A stretch of DNA of 64,000 nt from JAFLCL01 sp964502175 (GTDB taxonomy: Bacteria > Myxococcota_A > Polyangia > Polyangiales > Sandaracinaceae). Below, piece by piece: positions 16,141 to 24,997 of the stretch; positions within the stretch are counted from its first letter, which is position 1; every line of letters begins with the position of its first letter. Below the pieces are notes generated by a model that worked only from the letters and a program-made list of their open reading frames with translations, had not been told where the DNA came from and ran no database searches. Location: positions 33,213 to 97,212 of the forward strand of contig CAZCVE010000034.1 in NCBI GenBank assembly GCA_964502175.1. The letters run 5' to 3'. The position numbers and the translations under genes were made by a program.

Positions 16141-17813
16141 GGCATCACCTCTTCTTCCGACGCCGGGCTCGCCTCGCGGAAGGCGCGGCTCACGACGATC
16201 TCGACCATCAGATCGCGGAACCGATAGCCGCCGTTCGCGAAGCGCGTGTAGACGCGGCGAAGCTCGTCCTCTTCGCCCTCGGTCTCGTGGCGACCGACGG
16301 CCACGCGGTACGCCTGCGTCGCCAAGCACTGCGGGAAGCGCGGGCTCGCCTCGATGTGAGCGGCGAGGTCGCGCGCGTCGTCGTAGTCCATGCCGTCGAG
16401 CGAGCCGTGCGTGTCGACCGGAGCGCCGTTCTCGACGGTGCGGGTGCGACCGAGCGAGTCGAAGCCCTCGAGGCCGAAGCCCGCGTTGTCGAGGAAGACG
16501 TGACAGGTCGCGCAGACCTCCACCTGCTGGTGCGCGACGAGGCGCTCTCGCAGCGTGCGCGCCTCGGGCGACGGCTCGGGGATCGCGGTGTCCACGTTCG
16601 CCGGCGGCTGGGGCACGCGATCACAGAGCAGCCGCTCGCGGATGAACGCGCCGCGGCGCGTGGGGGACGTGGCGGTGGGGTGTGCGTTCGGCGCGAGCAC
16701 GCCGACCTGACCGAGGAGACCTCGCCGCGGGCCGTCCTCCGGGAGCTCGAGCCGACCGAAGTCTTCGCGCGGCGCGCGCACCTCGTAGATCGCGGCGAGC
16801 CGTCGATCGACGAACGTCACGCGCGTGCTCATCACGGTGCGGATGTCGTCTTCTTCGTCGAAGACGAGGTTCTGGAACACGCGCACCGTCTCTTCGCGCG
16901 CCGCGGGCCCTACGTCCGGCGAGGCGTGCACGAAGAGCGTCGGGTCCTTCACCATGCGGTCGAGCTCACGGAGCGCGAGCCAGTCTTCGACGAAGGCGCG
17001 CACGCCGTCTCGCGCCCGCGGGTCGGCGAGCATGCGGACCGCCTCGGTGCGCACACCTTCTTCTTCGTCGAGCAGGCCTTCGTCGGCCGCGCCGAGGAGC
17101 AGCGCGTCCGGCGGCGCGTTCCAGAGGAAGTACGCCATGCGGCTCGCGAGCTCGTGACCGTCGTAGCGGAGATGCTCGGGATCGCCCGGATCGACAGGCG
17201 ATCCGAGCTCTTCGCGGAAGAGGAACGAGGGCGACTGGAGCAGCGTCGCGATCCCGAACTCGAGGCCGTCGTAGAAGTCGCCGAGCGTCTCCCCCGCGTG
17301 CGCGGCCACCTCGGTGACCTCGGCGAGCTCGGTGTCGGTGAGGTCGCGACGAAAGAGCGAGCGACCGATCGGCGCGAGCGCGCTCGAGGCGCACGCCGCG
17401 TCACGCGATCCGACCGGCGTGCAGCGCACGAACGACTCGCGCGACCCCGGCGCCATCACCTGCTCCGCGATGTCGTAGGCCGCGGACTCGTACTGCTCGA
17501 TGCCGCGCGGCGAGATGGTGGTGACCGTCGTGCCCGACGCGACGAGACCGTCCACCGGCGTGTCCGGCTCGAGGCTCGCTGGCGGAGGCAGCACGATCGC
17601 GTCGCCGAACGTCGACCTCACGCTCGCGGCGTACTGCGGTCGCGTGAGGCGTCGCAGGCCCGACGGCGCGGGCTCGAACGTGGGCGTCGAGACGCGTCCT
17701 GGCTGCGGCGGATAGAACGGCTCTTCGGGGCCGAGGCAGCCGACCGACGCGCCACCTACGGCGAGCAGCGAGACCAGCGTGATTCGTGCGTGTCTCATGC
17801 GAGGGGAGCTCAT
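16137..17813 (-). CDS. DUF1592/DUF1588 domain lipoprotein with CxxCH haem motif
   Basis: A 558-residue exported protein with the usual domain order DUF1587 (LRRLTRPQYAASVRSTFGD), DUF1595, DUF1592 (ELASRMAYFLWNAPPD), DUF1588 (RRGAFIRERLLCDRVPQPP) and DUF1585 at the end. One haem-binding CATCH motif lies in the DUF1588 part, so it is probably a c-type cytochrome-like oxidoreductase component. An N-terminal signal ends in a lipobox-like ASVGCLG. Start 17813 is preferred as it overlaps the previous stop (ATGA); an internal ATG at 17798 is also possible. DUF1592 and DUF1552 proteins nearly always occur as a pair, as here. Confidence 0.9.
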   Translation of the reverse strand: MSSPRMRHARITLVSLLAVGGASVGCLGPEEPFYPPQPGRVSTPTFEPAPSGLRRLTRPQYAASVRSTFGDAIVLPPPASLEPDTPVDGLVASGTTVTTISPRGIEQYESAAYDIAEQVMAPGSRESFVRCTPVGSRDAACASSALAPIGRSLFRRDLTDTELAEVTEVAAHAGETLGDFYDGLEFGIATLLQSPSFLFREELGSPVDPGDPEHLRYDGHELASRMAYFLWNAPPDALLLGAADEGLLDEEEGVRTEAVRMLADPRARDGVRAFVEDWLALRELDRMVKDPTLFVHASPDVGPAAREETVRVFQNLVFDEEDDIRTVMSTRVTFVDRRLAAIYEVRAPREDFGRLELPEDGPRRGLLGQVGVLAPNAHPTATSPTRRGAFIRERLLCDRVPQPPANVDTAIPEPSPEARTLRERLVAHQQVEVCATCHVFLDNAGFGLEGFDSLGRTRTVENGAPVDTHGSLDGMDYDDARDLAAHIEASPRFPQCLATQAYRVAVGRHETEGEEDELRRVYTRFANGGYRFRDLMVEIVVSRAFREASPASEEEVMP

Positions 17814-19036
17814 GGGGTGGGGCTCGGGTGAAAGGTGCTGAGATCCACGGCGACCGAGCCATCGACGATGCCGCGCGCGGTCGCGTCGTCGTCGTCGAGC
17901 AGGTGCACGCGCGCGAACGCGAGCGCGTGCGTCCACGTGATGCGGCTCGCGTCGTCGGCGTCGATCGTCGAGCACTCGAGAGTGGGCACGGCGAAGCTGT
18001 TGTGACACGCGCCCATGACCTCGACCCAGTCGAGCACCACGGGCGGAGCGACTTCGAGCTGCTGCGCGGCGCCGTCGACGCCGTCGGCGCTGCCCGTCAT
18101 CGAGAGCAGCGGCACGGTGACGCTCTGGTGGCCGGTGTCGCCGAAGAAGCTCTCGTCGATGTCGCCCGCGATGGGCATCGCCGCGACGATGCGCGGATCG
18201 CCCACGCCCTCGCCGAACACCGTGAGCTCGGCCTCGGTGCAGGTGCCGGCGGGCATGCACGACGCGCGGATGCGATCGACGTCGAACGTGGCGCCCACGC
18301 TGGCCCACACCGTGTGCACGCCGAAGCTGTGCCCCGCGAGCACGAAGCGATCGGTCACGGTGCGCGACAGCGGATCACTGCTCGGCAGCGCGTCGAGCCA
18401 GTCCACCGACTCCGTCACGTCGAGCGACCGCTCGTAGTAGTGCGCGATCGGCCGCGGATCGATGAAGTTCGTCAGCGTGCTGCCCACGTGCTCCGGCATC
18501 ACGACCACCCACCCGTGCGACGCGAGCGCGTCGAGCATCGGCCAGCTCGCGCCCGCGAAGCCTCGCCAGCCATGCGAGTGAACGAAGAGCGGATAGCCGC
18601 CGTCGTGCAGCGGATCGGCGGCAGGCGCGTCGACGATGGCCGTGTCGTCGCGGAAGAGCATCTCGTAGCGAGGGTGCTCGCCGTCGACCGCGAGCGTCGG
18701 ATACCAGACGTGCACGGAGATCTCGCGCGCCTCGGTCTGTCCGCGCGGCACGTAGGAGAGCGGCGCGGTTCGGTAGCCGACGTTGAACGGACCGAGCTCG
18801 GTCACCGGCCAGTCGAGCGGATCTCCGGTGGGCGGCGTGAGCTGCGCGTCGGGCCGGGGCCCTGCGTCGACCGGCGTCGCCATGAACGCATCGACCGCCG
18901 CTGCGTCGTCGGCGGCGACGACGAACGCGTCGGGCACGTCGGCGCTCGGTCCACAGGCCGCGGCCGAGCCTGCCAAGGCCGAGATCCCGAGAGCGACGAC
19001 GAGGCGGGACGATGTCTGCACGGACAAGGATCTCAC
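17810..19036 (-). CDS. Alpha/beta-hydrolase lipoprotein
   Basis: A 408-residue secreted hydrolase. The signal peptide ends in GSAAACGPS, a lipobox, followed by an Asp/Ala/Pro-rich stalk of about 50 residues. The catalytic domain resembles platelet-activating-factor acetylhydrolase/dienelactone-hydrolase relatives: YPLFVHSHGWRGFAG (oxyanion hole), VVMPEHVGS, and the nucleophile elbow AGHSFGVHT. It is first in the four-gene operon leading to the DUF1592 and DUF1552 genes. GTG at 19036 is used; a second GTG at 19021 would also keep the signal peptide. Substrate unknown. Confidence 0.85.
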   Translation of the reverse strand: MRSLSVQTSSRLVVALGISALAGSAAACGPSADVPDAFVVAADDAAAVDAFMATPVDAGPRPDAQLTPPTGDPLDWPVTELGPFNVGYRTAPLSYVPRGQTEAREISVHVWYPTLAVDGEHPRYEMLFRDDTAIVDAPAADPLHDGGYPLFVHSHGWRGFAGASWPMLDALASHGWVVVMPEHVGSTLTNFIDPRPIAHYYERSLDVTESVDWLDALPSSDPLSRTVTDRFVLAGHSFGVHTVWASVGATFDVDRIRASCMPAGTCTEAELTVFGEGVGDPRIVAAMPIAGDIDESFFGDTGHQSVTVPLLSMTGSADGVDGAAQQLEVAPPVVLDWVEVMGACHNSFAVPTLECSTIDADDASRITWTHALAFARVHLLDDDDATARGIVDGSVAVDLSTFHPSPTP

Positions 19037-19122
19037 GTCGCCCGATCCGGCGCGTCAAGCGTCTCGTGTCGAGGGCACGGCTGGGTCGTCCGGGCGCGCG
19101 GAGCGCGTGCTATCGAGCGCCC

Positions 19123-19872
19123 GTGCGGTCGCTGCCTCTCACCCGTCTCGTCGTGCTCTGCGCGATCGGCCTGTGCGTCCTCCTCGCCGCACCGCGCGGC
19201 GCCGTTGCCGAGGTGGTCGTCGAGCCGCCGACGAGTCTCGCGCAGCCGTGTCAGGGCATCACGCCGGCGGGCGTGCGCGTGTGCTCGGGGCTCGACGCAG
19301 CGGGACGTGGGCACTGGGCCGAGGCGGAGGCGCTGCTCGAGAGCGCGCTCGTGCTCGAGGACCCGATGCTCGCCCTCCACGCGGACGAGATCGCGAGCGC
19401 GCTCGCGGAAGCGCGCCTCCACCTCGGCTCCCTCGAGGTCCACTGCGCGCCACCCGGCGCGACGATCGCGATCGACGGCCTCGAGCGCGGCCTCGATCCG
19501 CTCGATCGCCCGCTGCGCATGACGATCGGCGCGCACGTCGTGCGCTGCACCGCGCCGGATCACGAGGCTGCCGAGCAGACCGTGGACGTGGCCGCCGGGG
19601 CGCTCGCGTCGCTCACGCTCACGCTCACGCCGATCGATCGACGCCCGATCCTCGAGCGCGTCGGATCGCCCGGCGAGTCGCAGCGCATCGTCGGCATCGT
19701 CTCGCTCTCGCTCGGGGGCGTGTCCGTCGCGATCGGCCTGGGCACGTTGTTCGCGGGCCTCGGCGCCACGGGCAGCGAGCGCGAGCCTTACTTCGACGTC
19801 GCGCGGGGAACGCTGATCGCAGGCGGCGTGCTCGTCGTCGCGGGCCTCGTGCTGGTGCTGACCGCCGAGTAG
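19123..19872 (+). CDS. PEGA-domain membrane protein
   Basis: A 249-residue exported protein starting at GTG 19123, which opens a good signal peptide (LPLTRLVVLCAIGLCVLLAA). A short helical repeat-like segment (GHWAEAEALLESALVLEDP) is followed by one PEGA domain (LEVHCAPPGATIAIDGLERG, ending LTLTLTPIDR). Two hydrophobic helices close the protein near residues 186-212 and 224-247. PEGA proteins with helical repeats are common in Myxococcota and are thought to act in the periplasm or on the cell surface. It diverges from the hydrolase-lipoprotein operon. Confidence 0.8.
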   Translation: MRSLPLTRLVVLCAIGLCVLLAAPRGAVAEVVVEPPTSLAQPCQGITPAGVRVCSGLDAAGRGHWAEAEALLESALVLEDPMLALHADEIASALAEARLHLGSLEVHCAPPGATIAIDGLERGLDPLDRPLRMTIGAHVVRCTAPDHEAAEQTVDVAAGALASLTLTLTPIDRRPILERVGSPGESQRIVGIVSLSLGGVSVAIGLGTLFAGLGATGSEREPYFDVARGTLIAGGVLVVAGLVLVLTAE

Positions 19873-19898
19873 GGCTGAGTCGCGCGCCGAAGTCGATC

Positions 19899-21230
19899 TC
19901 ACGCCCGGGCGGGCCGACGCTTGCGACCTCGCGCGCGCTCCTTGTCGAGCTCGAGCAGGTACTCGTCGAAGTCGACCTGCATCGTGTGCCTCGCGCTCGG
20001 CACGTAGCGCTCGAACATGCGCGCGCGCTCGCGCTCGATGTCGCGGTCGATCTCGCCGCGTGCAGGCAGCGTGTACTCGCCGCGGAGGTGCTCGGCGATC
20101 CACTCCGACTGCGCGTCCGCGAGGGGCATCACGGCGCCGAGCGGCTGGAGGAGGCCGATGAAGAAGAGGCCCGGGATCTCGGGGTGGAAGACCCGGCGAA
20201 AGAGCGGGAGATCGTTGTCCTTCGCGCTGACGAAGCCCGGCTCGAAGAACGGGAACGTCACTTTGTAGCCAGTGCCGTACACGAGGACGTCGGCCTTCTC
20301 TTCGCTCCCGTCCACGAAGCGGATGCGATCACCGCAGAGCTCCGCGATGTTCGGTCGGTACGTGATCGCCCCGTGCGTCATGCGATCGAGGATGCGGCCG
20401 CTGATCGTCGGATGCGCCGAGCCGAAGCGGTGATCGGGCGCAGGCAGCCCGTAGCGCGTGAGGTCGCCGACCATCGCGTGGAGCATCGCCTCGCCCATGC
20501 GGCGCCGGATGCGAAACGGAACGCGCGGGTCGACGAAGATCGTGTCGAGCGGACGCCCGAACATGTACTTCGGCACGATCCACGCGCCGCGCCGCGAGCA
20601 GATCACGACGCGCTCGGCCACGTACGAAGCCTCGACGGAGATGTCCATCGCGCTGTTGCCCATGCCGAGCACCACGACGCGCTTGCCGGTGAAGATCGAC
20701 GGCTCGTCGTACGCGTGCGCGTGCATCACGAGCCCGTCGAAGTGGCCGGGGAACGGCGGATCGGGCCAGCGTGGATCCCAGTGGTGGCCGTTCGCGACGA
20801 TCACGGCGTCGTAGGTGCGCGTCTCGACCTTGGGCTGCTCGCCGTACACGTCGAGCGCGACGGTCACGTCGAAGCGGCCGTCGTCGCGCCGCACGACGCG
20901 GCGCACCTCGCTCTCGAACGTGAGGAGCCGGCGGACGTCGAACCGATCGACGTACGCGTCGAAGTACGTGGCGATCTGCGCGTGGCTCGGGAAGTCCGGG
21001 TAGTCGCGCGGCATCGGGAAGTCGTGGAACTGCATGCGCTCGCGCGACGTGTTGATGTGCAGCCAGCGGTAGCAGGCGCTCATCCCGTTCTTGTTGTGGT
21101 GCACCCAGTTGCCGCCCACGCGATCGCTCTTCTCGAAGCAGTCGAACGCGAGGCCACGCTGCGAGAGCACTTTGGCGGCAGCGATTCCCGAGCTGCCCGC
21201 GCCGACGATGCACGTCTTCGGAGGTGACAC
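19899..21230 (-). CDS. FMO-like flavin monooxygenase / FAD-dependent oxidoreductase
   Basis: A 443-residue flavin-containing monooxygenase-type enzyme. The FAD motif GAGSSG is at residues 10-15 and the NADPH motif GMGNSAMD lies mid-protein. Between them FDGLVMHAHAY fits the FMO fingerprint FxGxxxHxxxY. DVLVYGTGYKVTFPF is the late FATGY-like signature. It should use NADPH and O2 to oxygenate a soft nucleophile or ketone. The start is GTG 21230: TACCCT ends six bases before it, matching the leaderless pattern elsewhere here, while an upstream ATG at 21260 has no support. A much longer open frame upstream is spurious. Confidence 0.87.
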   Translation of the reverse strand: MSPPKTCIVGAGSSGIAAAKVLSQRGLAFDCFEKSDRVGGNWVHHNKNGMSACYRWLHINTSRERMQFHDFPMPRDYPDFPSHAQIATYFDAYVDRFDVRRLLTFESEVRRVVRRDDGRFDVTVALDVYGEQPKVETRTYDAVIVANGHHWDPRWPDPPFPGHFDGLVMHAHAYDEPSIFTGKRVVVLGMGNSAMDISVEASYVAERVVICSRRGAWIVPKYMFGRPLDTIFVDPRVPFRIRRRMGEAMLHAMVGDLTRYGLPAPDHRFGSAHPTISGRILDRMTHGAITYRPNIAELCGDRIRFVDGSEEKADVLVYGTGYKVTFPFFEPGFVSAKDNDLPLFRRVFHPEIPGLFFIGLLQPLGAVMPLADAQSEWIAEHLRGEYTLPARGEIDRDIERERARMFERYVPSARHTMQVDFDEYLLELDKERARGRKRRPARA

Positions 21231-21406
21231 GCCGCGAGGGTAGCGTGCGGGCGCATGCATCGGCGCCCGAAGCTGCACCGCTCGCCGAGCTCCGCGGGCG
21301 CTTGAGCGACGACGGTCGAGTCGCATAGGCTGGTGCGCTGGTTCGGAACTTCGATCGGGTCGTCGTTCTGCCCGGAGCGAGCTGCCGGACCGACGTACCA
21401 GAAAGA

Positions 21407-21425
21407 CCCGGAACGAAGTTCCGGG
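21407..21425. promoter_or_regulatory. Hairpin in the leader of the cytochrome gene
   Basis: CCCGGAAC-GAA-GTTCCGGG, a perfect 8-bp stem ending 24 bases before the cytochrome ATG and before its GGAGGA ribosome site. It could be an mRNA leader structure or an operator half-site pair. Confidence 0.4.
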
Positions 21426-21449
21426 CACAAGCACAGCCTCGGAGGACTC

Positions 21450-21875
21450 ATGACGATCACCGCTCGCACGCTCACGTTGCTCACGGCCACCGGCCTGTCT
21501 CTCGCGCTCACCGCTTGCGGCGGTGGTGGTGGCGGCTCTTCGGGCGGCGGCGAAGGTGGCGGCGGCGGCACGAGCGGCGGGGAGACCTCCTACGCGGGAC
21601 CCATCGGTTCCACGGACGTCGCCCTCGGACAGCAGCGCTACGACTCGCGCTGCGGCAACGCCTGCCACAACTCCGGTGGTGGCCCCGCGCTCGCGAACAT
21701 CGGCTGGACGCCGGAGCGCACGCGCCGCCAGATCCGCGAGGGGTCGGGCGGCATGTCGGCCATCGGCCCGTCGCGCCTCTCGAACGAGGACATGGAGGCC
21801 GTGCTCGCGTACCTCGCCTCGATCGGCGCCGTCGTCGACGAAGGCGGCGCGGCGCCGGTCGCCGCCACGGAGTGA
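21450..21875 (+). CDS. Cytochrome c-like lipoprotein with CX3CH motif
   Basis: A 141-residue lipoprotein: signal peptide, lipobox LALTACGG with Cys 23, a Gly/Ser linker to about residue 44, then a small cytochrome c domain. The haem attachment site reads C68-GNA-C72-H73, with three residues between the cysteines instead of two; M102 in GGMSAIGP is the likely distal ligand. The end (LSNEDMEAVLAYLASIGAVV) is the usual last helix. It should carry electrons on the periplasmic side. GGAGGA precedes the ATG, which fixes the start. It diverges from the monooxygenase gene. Confidence 0.85.
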   Translation: MTITARTLTLLTATGLSLALTACGGGGGGSSGGGEGGGGGTSGGETSYAGPIGSTDVALGQQRYDSRCGNACHNSGGGPALANIGWTPERTRRQIREGSGGMSAIGPSRLSNEDMEAVLAYLASIGAVVDEGGAAPVAATE

Positions 21876-21888
21876 GCTCCGAGCTGGC

Positions 21889-22668
21889 TCAGCGATGGGT
21901 GCGGCGGGCGCCCATCATGCTCGTCTCGTCGTGATCGATGCCGCCGATCACGTCCTCGCCGTCGTCGCCGAAGTCGAGGCCGTCGTCGTGGCGATCGGTC
22001 GGCTGCGTGCGCACCTCCGTGCGAACACGATCGGGGCGCGTGCGCGCGGGGCGTGAAGCAGCCGCCGTGACCTCCGACGGCGCGGCCTCGGACGCGACCG
22101 TCTCGACGACGACCGGCGCGGCGGCGAGCGGCGCGGCGACCGGGACCTGCACGATGACCTGACGCTCGACCTCGACGACGCGGGGCGCCGACTGCGCCTG
22201 CATCACCACGAGGCCGGCGAGCGCTGCGGCGACCACGCTCGAGAGACCGAACGCGAGCGGCCACGCGCGTGACGGAGGCTGCGCGAGCGGCGCGCGGTTC
22301 GCCTCGATCACGCTGCGGTGCATCTCCTCGCGCTCGGCGGCCACACGCGCGAGCTCGGCGCGCATGCTCGCCATCCGCGCGTCCTGCGCGACCTCGGCCT
22401 CGACGCGGAGGCGGGCCTCGGCCTCGGCGACCGCGCGGGTCTTGATCTCGCGATCCGCCGCCTGACGCTGCGCCTCGGCGAGCGCCGCCTCTTCGCGCTC
22501 ACGCTCGAGGCGCGCCTGCTCCATGCGGCGGTCGGTGCGGCCCTTCTCGTCGGCGAGGCGATCCGACTCGAGCTTCGCGAGCTCGCCCAGCGCGAACATC
22601 ACGCTGTTCTCGCGCGGCTCGGCGGTGTTGCTCTCGGTCTTGCTGCTCGTCGTCTTCGCGCTGGCCAT
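21889..22668 (-). CDS. Coiled-coil single-pass membrane protein
   Basis: A 259-residue protein with no signal peptide. Residues about 25-125 are almost entirely charged helix (Glu/Ala/Arg heptads) and predicted coiled coil. One membrane span follows (AFGLSSVVAAALAGLVVM), and the outer part is Pro/Ala/Val-rich and then Arg/Asp-rich. The ATG at 22668 has GAGGAGG eight bases upstream. Function unknown; the architecture suits a scaffold linking a cytosolic coil to the envelope. It lies downstream of the sigma-54 regulator gene with a hairpin in between, so it is probably a separate transcript. Confidence 0.75.
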   Translation of the reverse strand: MASAKTTSSKTESNTAEPRENSVMFALGELAKLESDRLADEKGRTDRRMEQARLEREREEAALAEAQRQAADREIKTRAVAEAEARLRVEAEVAQDARMASMRAELARVAAEREEMHRSVIEANRAPLAQPPSRAWPLAFGLSSVVAAALAGLVVMQAQSAPRVVEVERQVIVQVPVAAPLAAAPVVVETVASEAAPSEVTAAASRPARTRPDRVRTEVRTQPTDRHDDGLDFGDDGEDVIGGIDHDETSMMGARRTHR

Positions 22669-22788
22669 GGAGTCCTCCTCGGTGCCTCCGCCCTTCGCGT
22701 CGGCGACGAGGGCATTGCAGCGGGCGGGCCAGGGGCGTTTGGTCAGGAAAACGCAAAATTCGCTGGAGAACACTGATCCGCGAGATCG

Positions 22789-22815
22789 GAATCGTAGACC
22801 ACAAATCTACGATTC
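22789..22815 (-). terminator. Hairpin at the end of the phosphorelay operon
   Basis: GAATCGTAGA and TCTACGATTC form a perfect 10-bp stem with a 7-base loop, overlapping the stop codon of the sigma-54 regulator. There is no long T-run after it, so it may act by structure rather than as a textbook intrinsic terminator. Confidence 0.55.
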
Positions 22816-24511
22816 AACGCTTCTTGGCGCGCACGCGCAGGCCGAGCTGGTTGAAGCGGAGGCGCACCTTGCGGGCGGAGGCGGGGTCGTCGCGGCCGAG
22901 CAGCGCGCGGGCCACCTGCGCGAAGTCGCCGTCGTGCTCGGCGTGGAGCTGCTCGTAGAGCTGCACCTCGAGGCCACGCGCGACCTCGTGCAGACCGTCC
23001 GCAGCGCGGACACGCACGGTCCGCATGTCGCTCGATCCCGCTGCGGCGTGAGGGCTGACCGCGTGGGCGTGGCTCGACGGGTGGCTCGCGTGCGCCTCAT
23101 CGCGGAGCAGCTCGCGCACGAGGCGCGCGGGCACGGGCACGATGCGCGCGGCGTCACCGCTGGCCGCCCTGCCCTGCTCTGCCGCTTCGAGCGCGTCCGT
23201 CAGCGCGAAGACCACGGCGTTGGTCACGAAGAGCTCGAGCTCGCGCACGTTGCCGGGGAAGCGATGGCGCTCGAGGTCGCGCACGCTCTCGCGACCGAGC
23301 ACGAACGCGACGCCGCGCGAGCTCTTGGGCGCGCGACCGAGGTGGACCTCCGCGTGAGGCACGCCCGTGATCGACGCGGCCTCCATGTACGCGGCGAGGA
23401 GCGCGCGATCGGCGCCCGCGGCGAAGCGGCGACGCAAGAGATCGCCGATGAGCTTCGGCACGTCCTCGGCGCGCTCGCGGAGCGGCGGCACCACGAGGCG
23501 CGCCGCGGGATTCAACCGTGCGTGGAGATCGGCGCGAAACGTTCCGTCCGCGACCTTCTTCGTGAGGTCGGCGTTCGTCGCGGCGATGAGCTTCACGTCG
23601 ACCGTGCGCGGCGTGCTCTCGCCGAGGCGCGTGACGCGGCCATCTTGGAGCGCGAGCAGCAGCATCCGCTGCGCCTCGAGCGAGAGGTTTCCGATCTCGT
23701 CGAGGAAGAGCGTGCCGCCGTGAGCCTCTTCGAAGCGTCCCTTGCGATCGAGCGCGCCGGAGAACGCGCCGCGCGCGGTGCCGAAGAGCTCGGAGGCCGC
23801 GATGCTCTCGGGGATCGACGCGAGATCGATCGCGACGAACGGCCCCTTTCGTCGGGTCGCCGGGTGGACGACGCGCTCCGCCAGCGCGCTCTTGCCGGTG
23901 CCGGTCTCGCCGAGGAGCAGCATCGGGAGAGACGTGCGCGCGAGCGCGAGCACGTCGCGCCGGAGCTTCGCCATCGCCGCGCTCGCGCCCCACGTGTAGC
24001 CGCCGGCCTCGGGAGACTCGCGGCGCCGCGCGAGCACGCGCTCGACGAGCAGCGAGAGCGCGCGCGCGTCGAACGTCGCTTCACCGGCGAGCGCGACGAA
24101 CTCGTCGGCGAGCAAGGCGTGGTGGGCGTCGCGCGCGACCTCGTCCTCGGACGTCATCAGCACCACGGGCAGATCACCACGACGCTTGCGGAGGTGATCG
24201 AGGATCGAGAGGCCTTGGAAGCGCTTGCGTCGCGCGAGCGGCTCGCTGCTCGGGAGGAGGCGCTCGACGGGCACGTCGAAGGCCACGTCGAGGAGCACCA
24301 CGTCGACGTCGCGATGGCGCTCGAGCGCCTCGTCGGCCTCGTGCGCGTCGTGCGCGTGCGTCAGCGCGCAGCCCTCGCGTCGCTCACACGTCCAGCACGG
24401 ACCGGGTAGCTCGCAGCGCGTCGCGTAGTCGTAGTCACGCAAGAACGCGTGAGCGAGCTCGACGTAGCGATCGCCGTCGTCGACGAAGAGCAGCTTGGGC
24501 TTGCCGCTCAT
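22814..24511 (-). CDS. Sigma-54-dependent response regulator with Cys-rich receiver
   Basis: A 565-residue NtrC-type activator. The receiver domain (1-165) has the acidic pair D11-D12, phospho-acceptor D75 in LLDVAFD and T120. Inserted between its second strand and helix are C33, C39, C42 and C48 (CX5CX2CX5C). The AAA+ domain has Walker A GETGTGKS (201-208), the sigma-54 contact loop as GAFSGA (248-253) instead of GAFTGA, and Walker B GGTLFLDEIG. The C-terminal helices (VARALLGRD and KVRLRFNQLGL) form a Fis-like DNA-binding domain. It should activate sigma-54 promoters when phosphorylated. It starts three bases after the HHD-protein stop, last in the operon. Confidence 0.93.
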   Translation of the reverse strand: MSGKPKLLFVDDGDRYVELAHAFLRDYDYATRCELPGPCWTCERREGCALTHAHDAHEADEALERHRDVDVVLLDVAFDVPVERLLPSSEPLARRKRFQGLSILDHLRKRRGDLPVVLMTSEDEVARDAHHALLADEFVALAGEATFDARALSLLVERVLARRRESPEAGGYTWGASAAMAKLRRDVLALARTSLPMLLLGETGTGKSALAERVVHPATRRKGPFVAIDLASIPESIAASELFGTARGAFSGALDRKGRFEEAHGGTLFLDEIGNLSLEAQRMLLLALQDGRVTRLGESTPRTVDVKLIAATNADLTKKVADGTFRADLHARLNPAARLVVPPLRERAEDVPKLIGDLLRRRFAAGADRALLAAYMEAASITGVPHAEVHLGRAPKSSRGVAFVLGRESVRDLERHRFPGNVRELELFVTNAVVFALTDALEAAEQGRAASGDAARIVPVPARLVRELLRDEAHASHPSSHAHAVSPHAAAGSSDMRTVRVRAADGLHEVARGLEVQLYEQLHAEHDGDFAQVARALLGRDDPASARKVRLRFNQLGLRVRAKKR

Positions 24512-24514
24512 CGC

Positions 24515-24997
24515 TCAGCCCTCGGCGCCGTCGACGCGCACCCGCGCGAGGCGCACCTTGCGGAGGGCCATCGAGAGGTGGAGCTCCACCTCGCGCGCGT
24601 CCTCGAGCACGCGCGCGACGGCCACGGGATCGAGCGCGCGGACGGCCGTCTCCGCGTCGTCGATGCGCTGGAGCGCTCGCGCGGCGTCGCGCACGGGTGG
24701 CTGCTCGGCGAGCGCGGCGGGGAGCACCGCGACGAGCTCGGCGAAGCGCGCGGAGGCTCGGGTGCCCTGGTGCGTCTCGTAGAGATCCTTGAGCAACATC
24801 GCCCCGAGCGGAGAGGGCACGGGCGCGCCGCGCGCCACGTTGCGCGAGACGCGCGTGATGTACTTGCCCACGTCGTGGTGGAGCACCGCCAGCGTCTCCT
24901 CGACCGGATCGAGCTCGGCCGAGCTCAGCTCACGGAGCGACTCCGCGAACGCGTCGAGCACGGGCGTCTCGTCGCTGCTCGAGATCGTGCCGCTCAC
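24515..24997 (-). CDS. Small helical protein, possible histidine phosphotransfer module
   Basis: A 160-residue, mostly helical, soluble protein. The stretch LAVLHHDVGKYITRVSRN (H40, H41) looks like the H-box of a dimerisation/phosphotransfer helix, followed by a long helical tail with repeated Val/Ala/Arg. GTG at 24997 overlaps the stop of the receiver gene (GTGA), and it ends three bases before the sigma-54 activator. The context suggests it passes phosphate between the free receiver and the activator; this is inference from position and one motif. An alternative is an HD-type phosphohydrolase fragment, but the rest of that motif set is missing. Confidence 0.6.
   Translation of the reverse strand: MSGTISSSDETPVLDAFAESLRELSSAELDPVEETLAVLHHDVGKYITRVSRNVARGAPVPSPLGAMLLKDLYETHQGTRASARFAELVAVLPAALAEQPPVRDAARALQRIDDAETAVRALDPVAVARVLEDAREVELHLSMALRKVRLARVRVDGAEG

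Noticed and set aside
24515..24997. HD-domain phosphohydrolase
   Set aside because: Only the local HHDVGK stretch resembles an HD motif; the other metal-binding His and Asp are not found, and the operon context fits a phosphotransfer role better.
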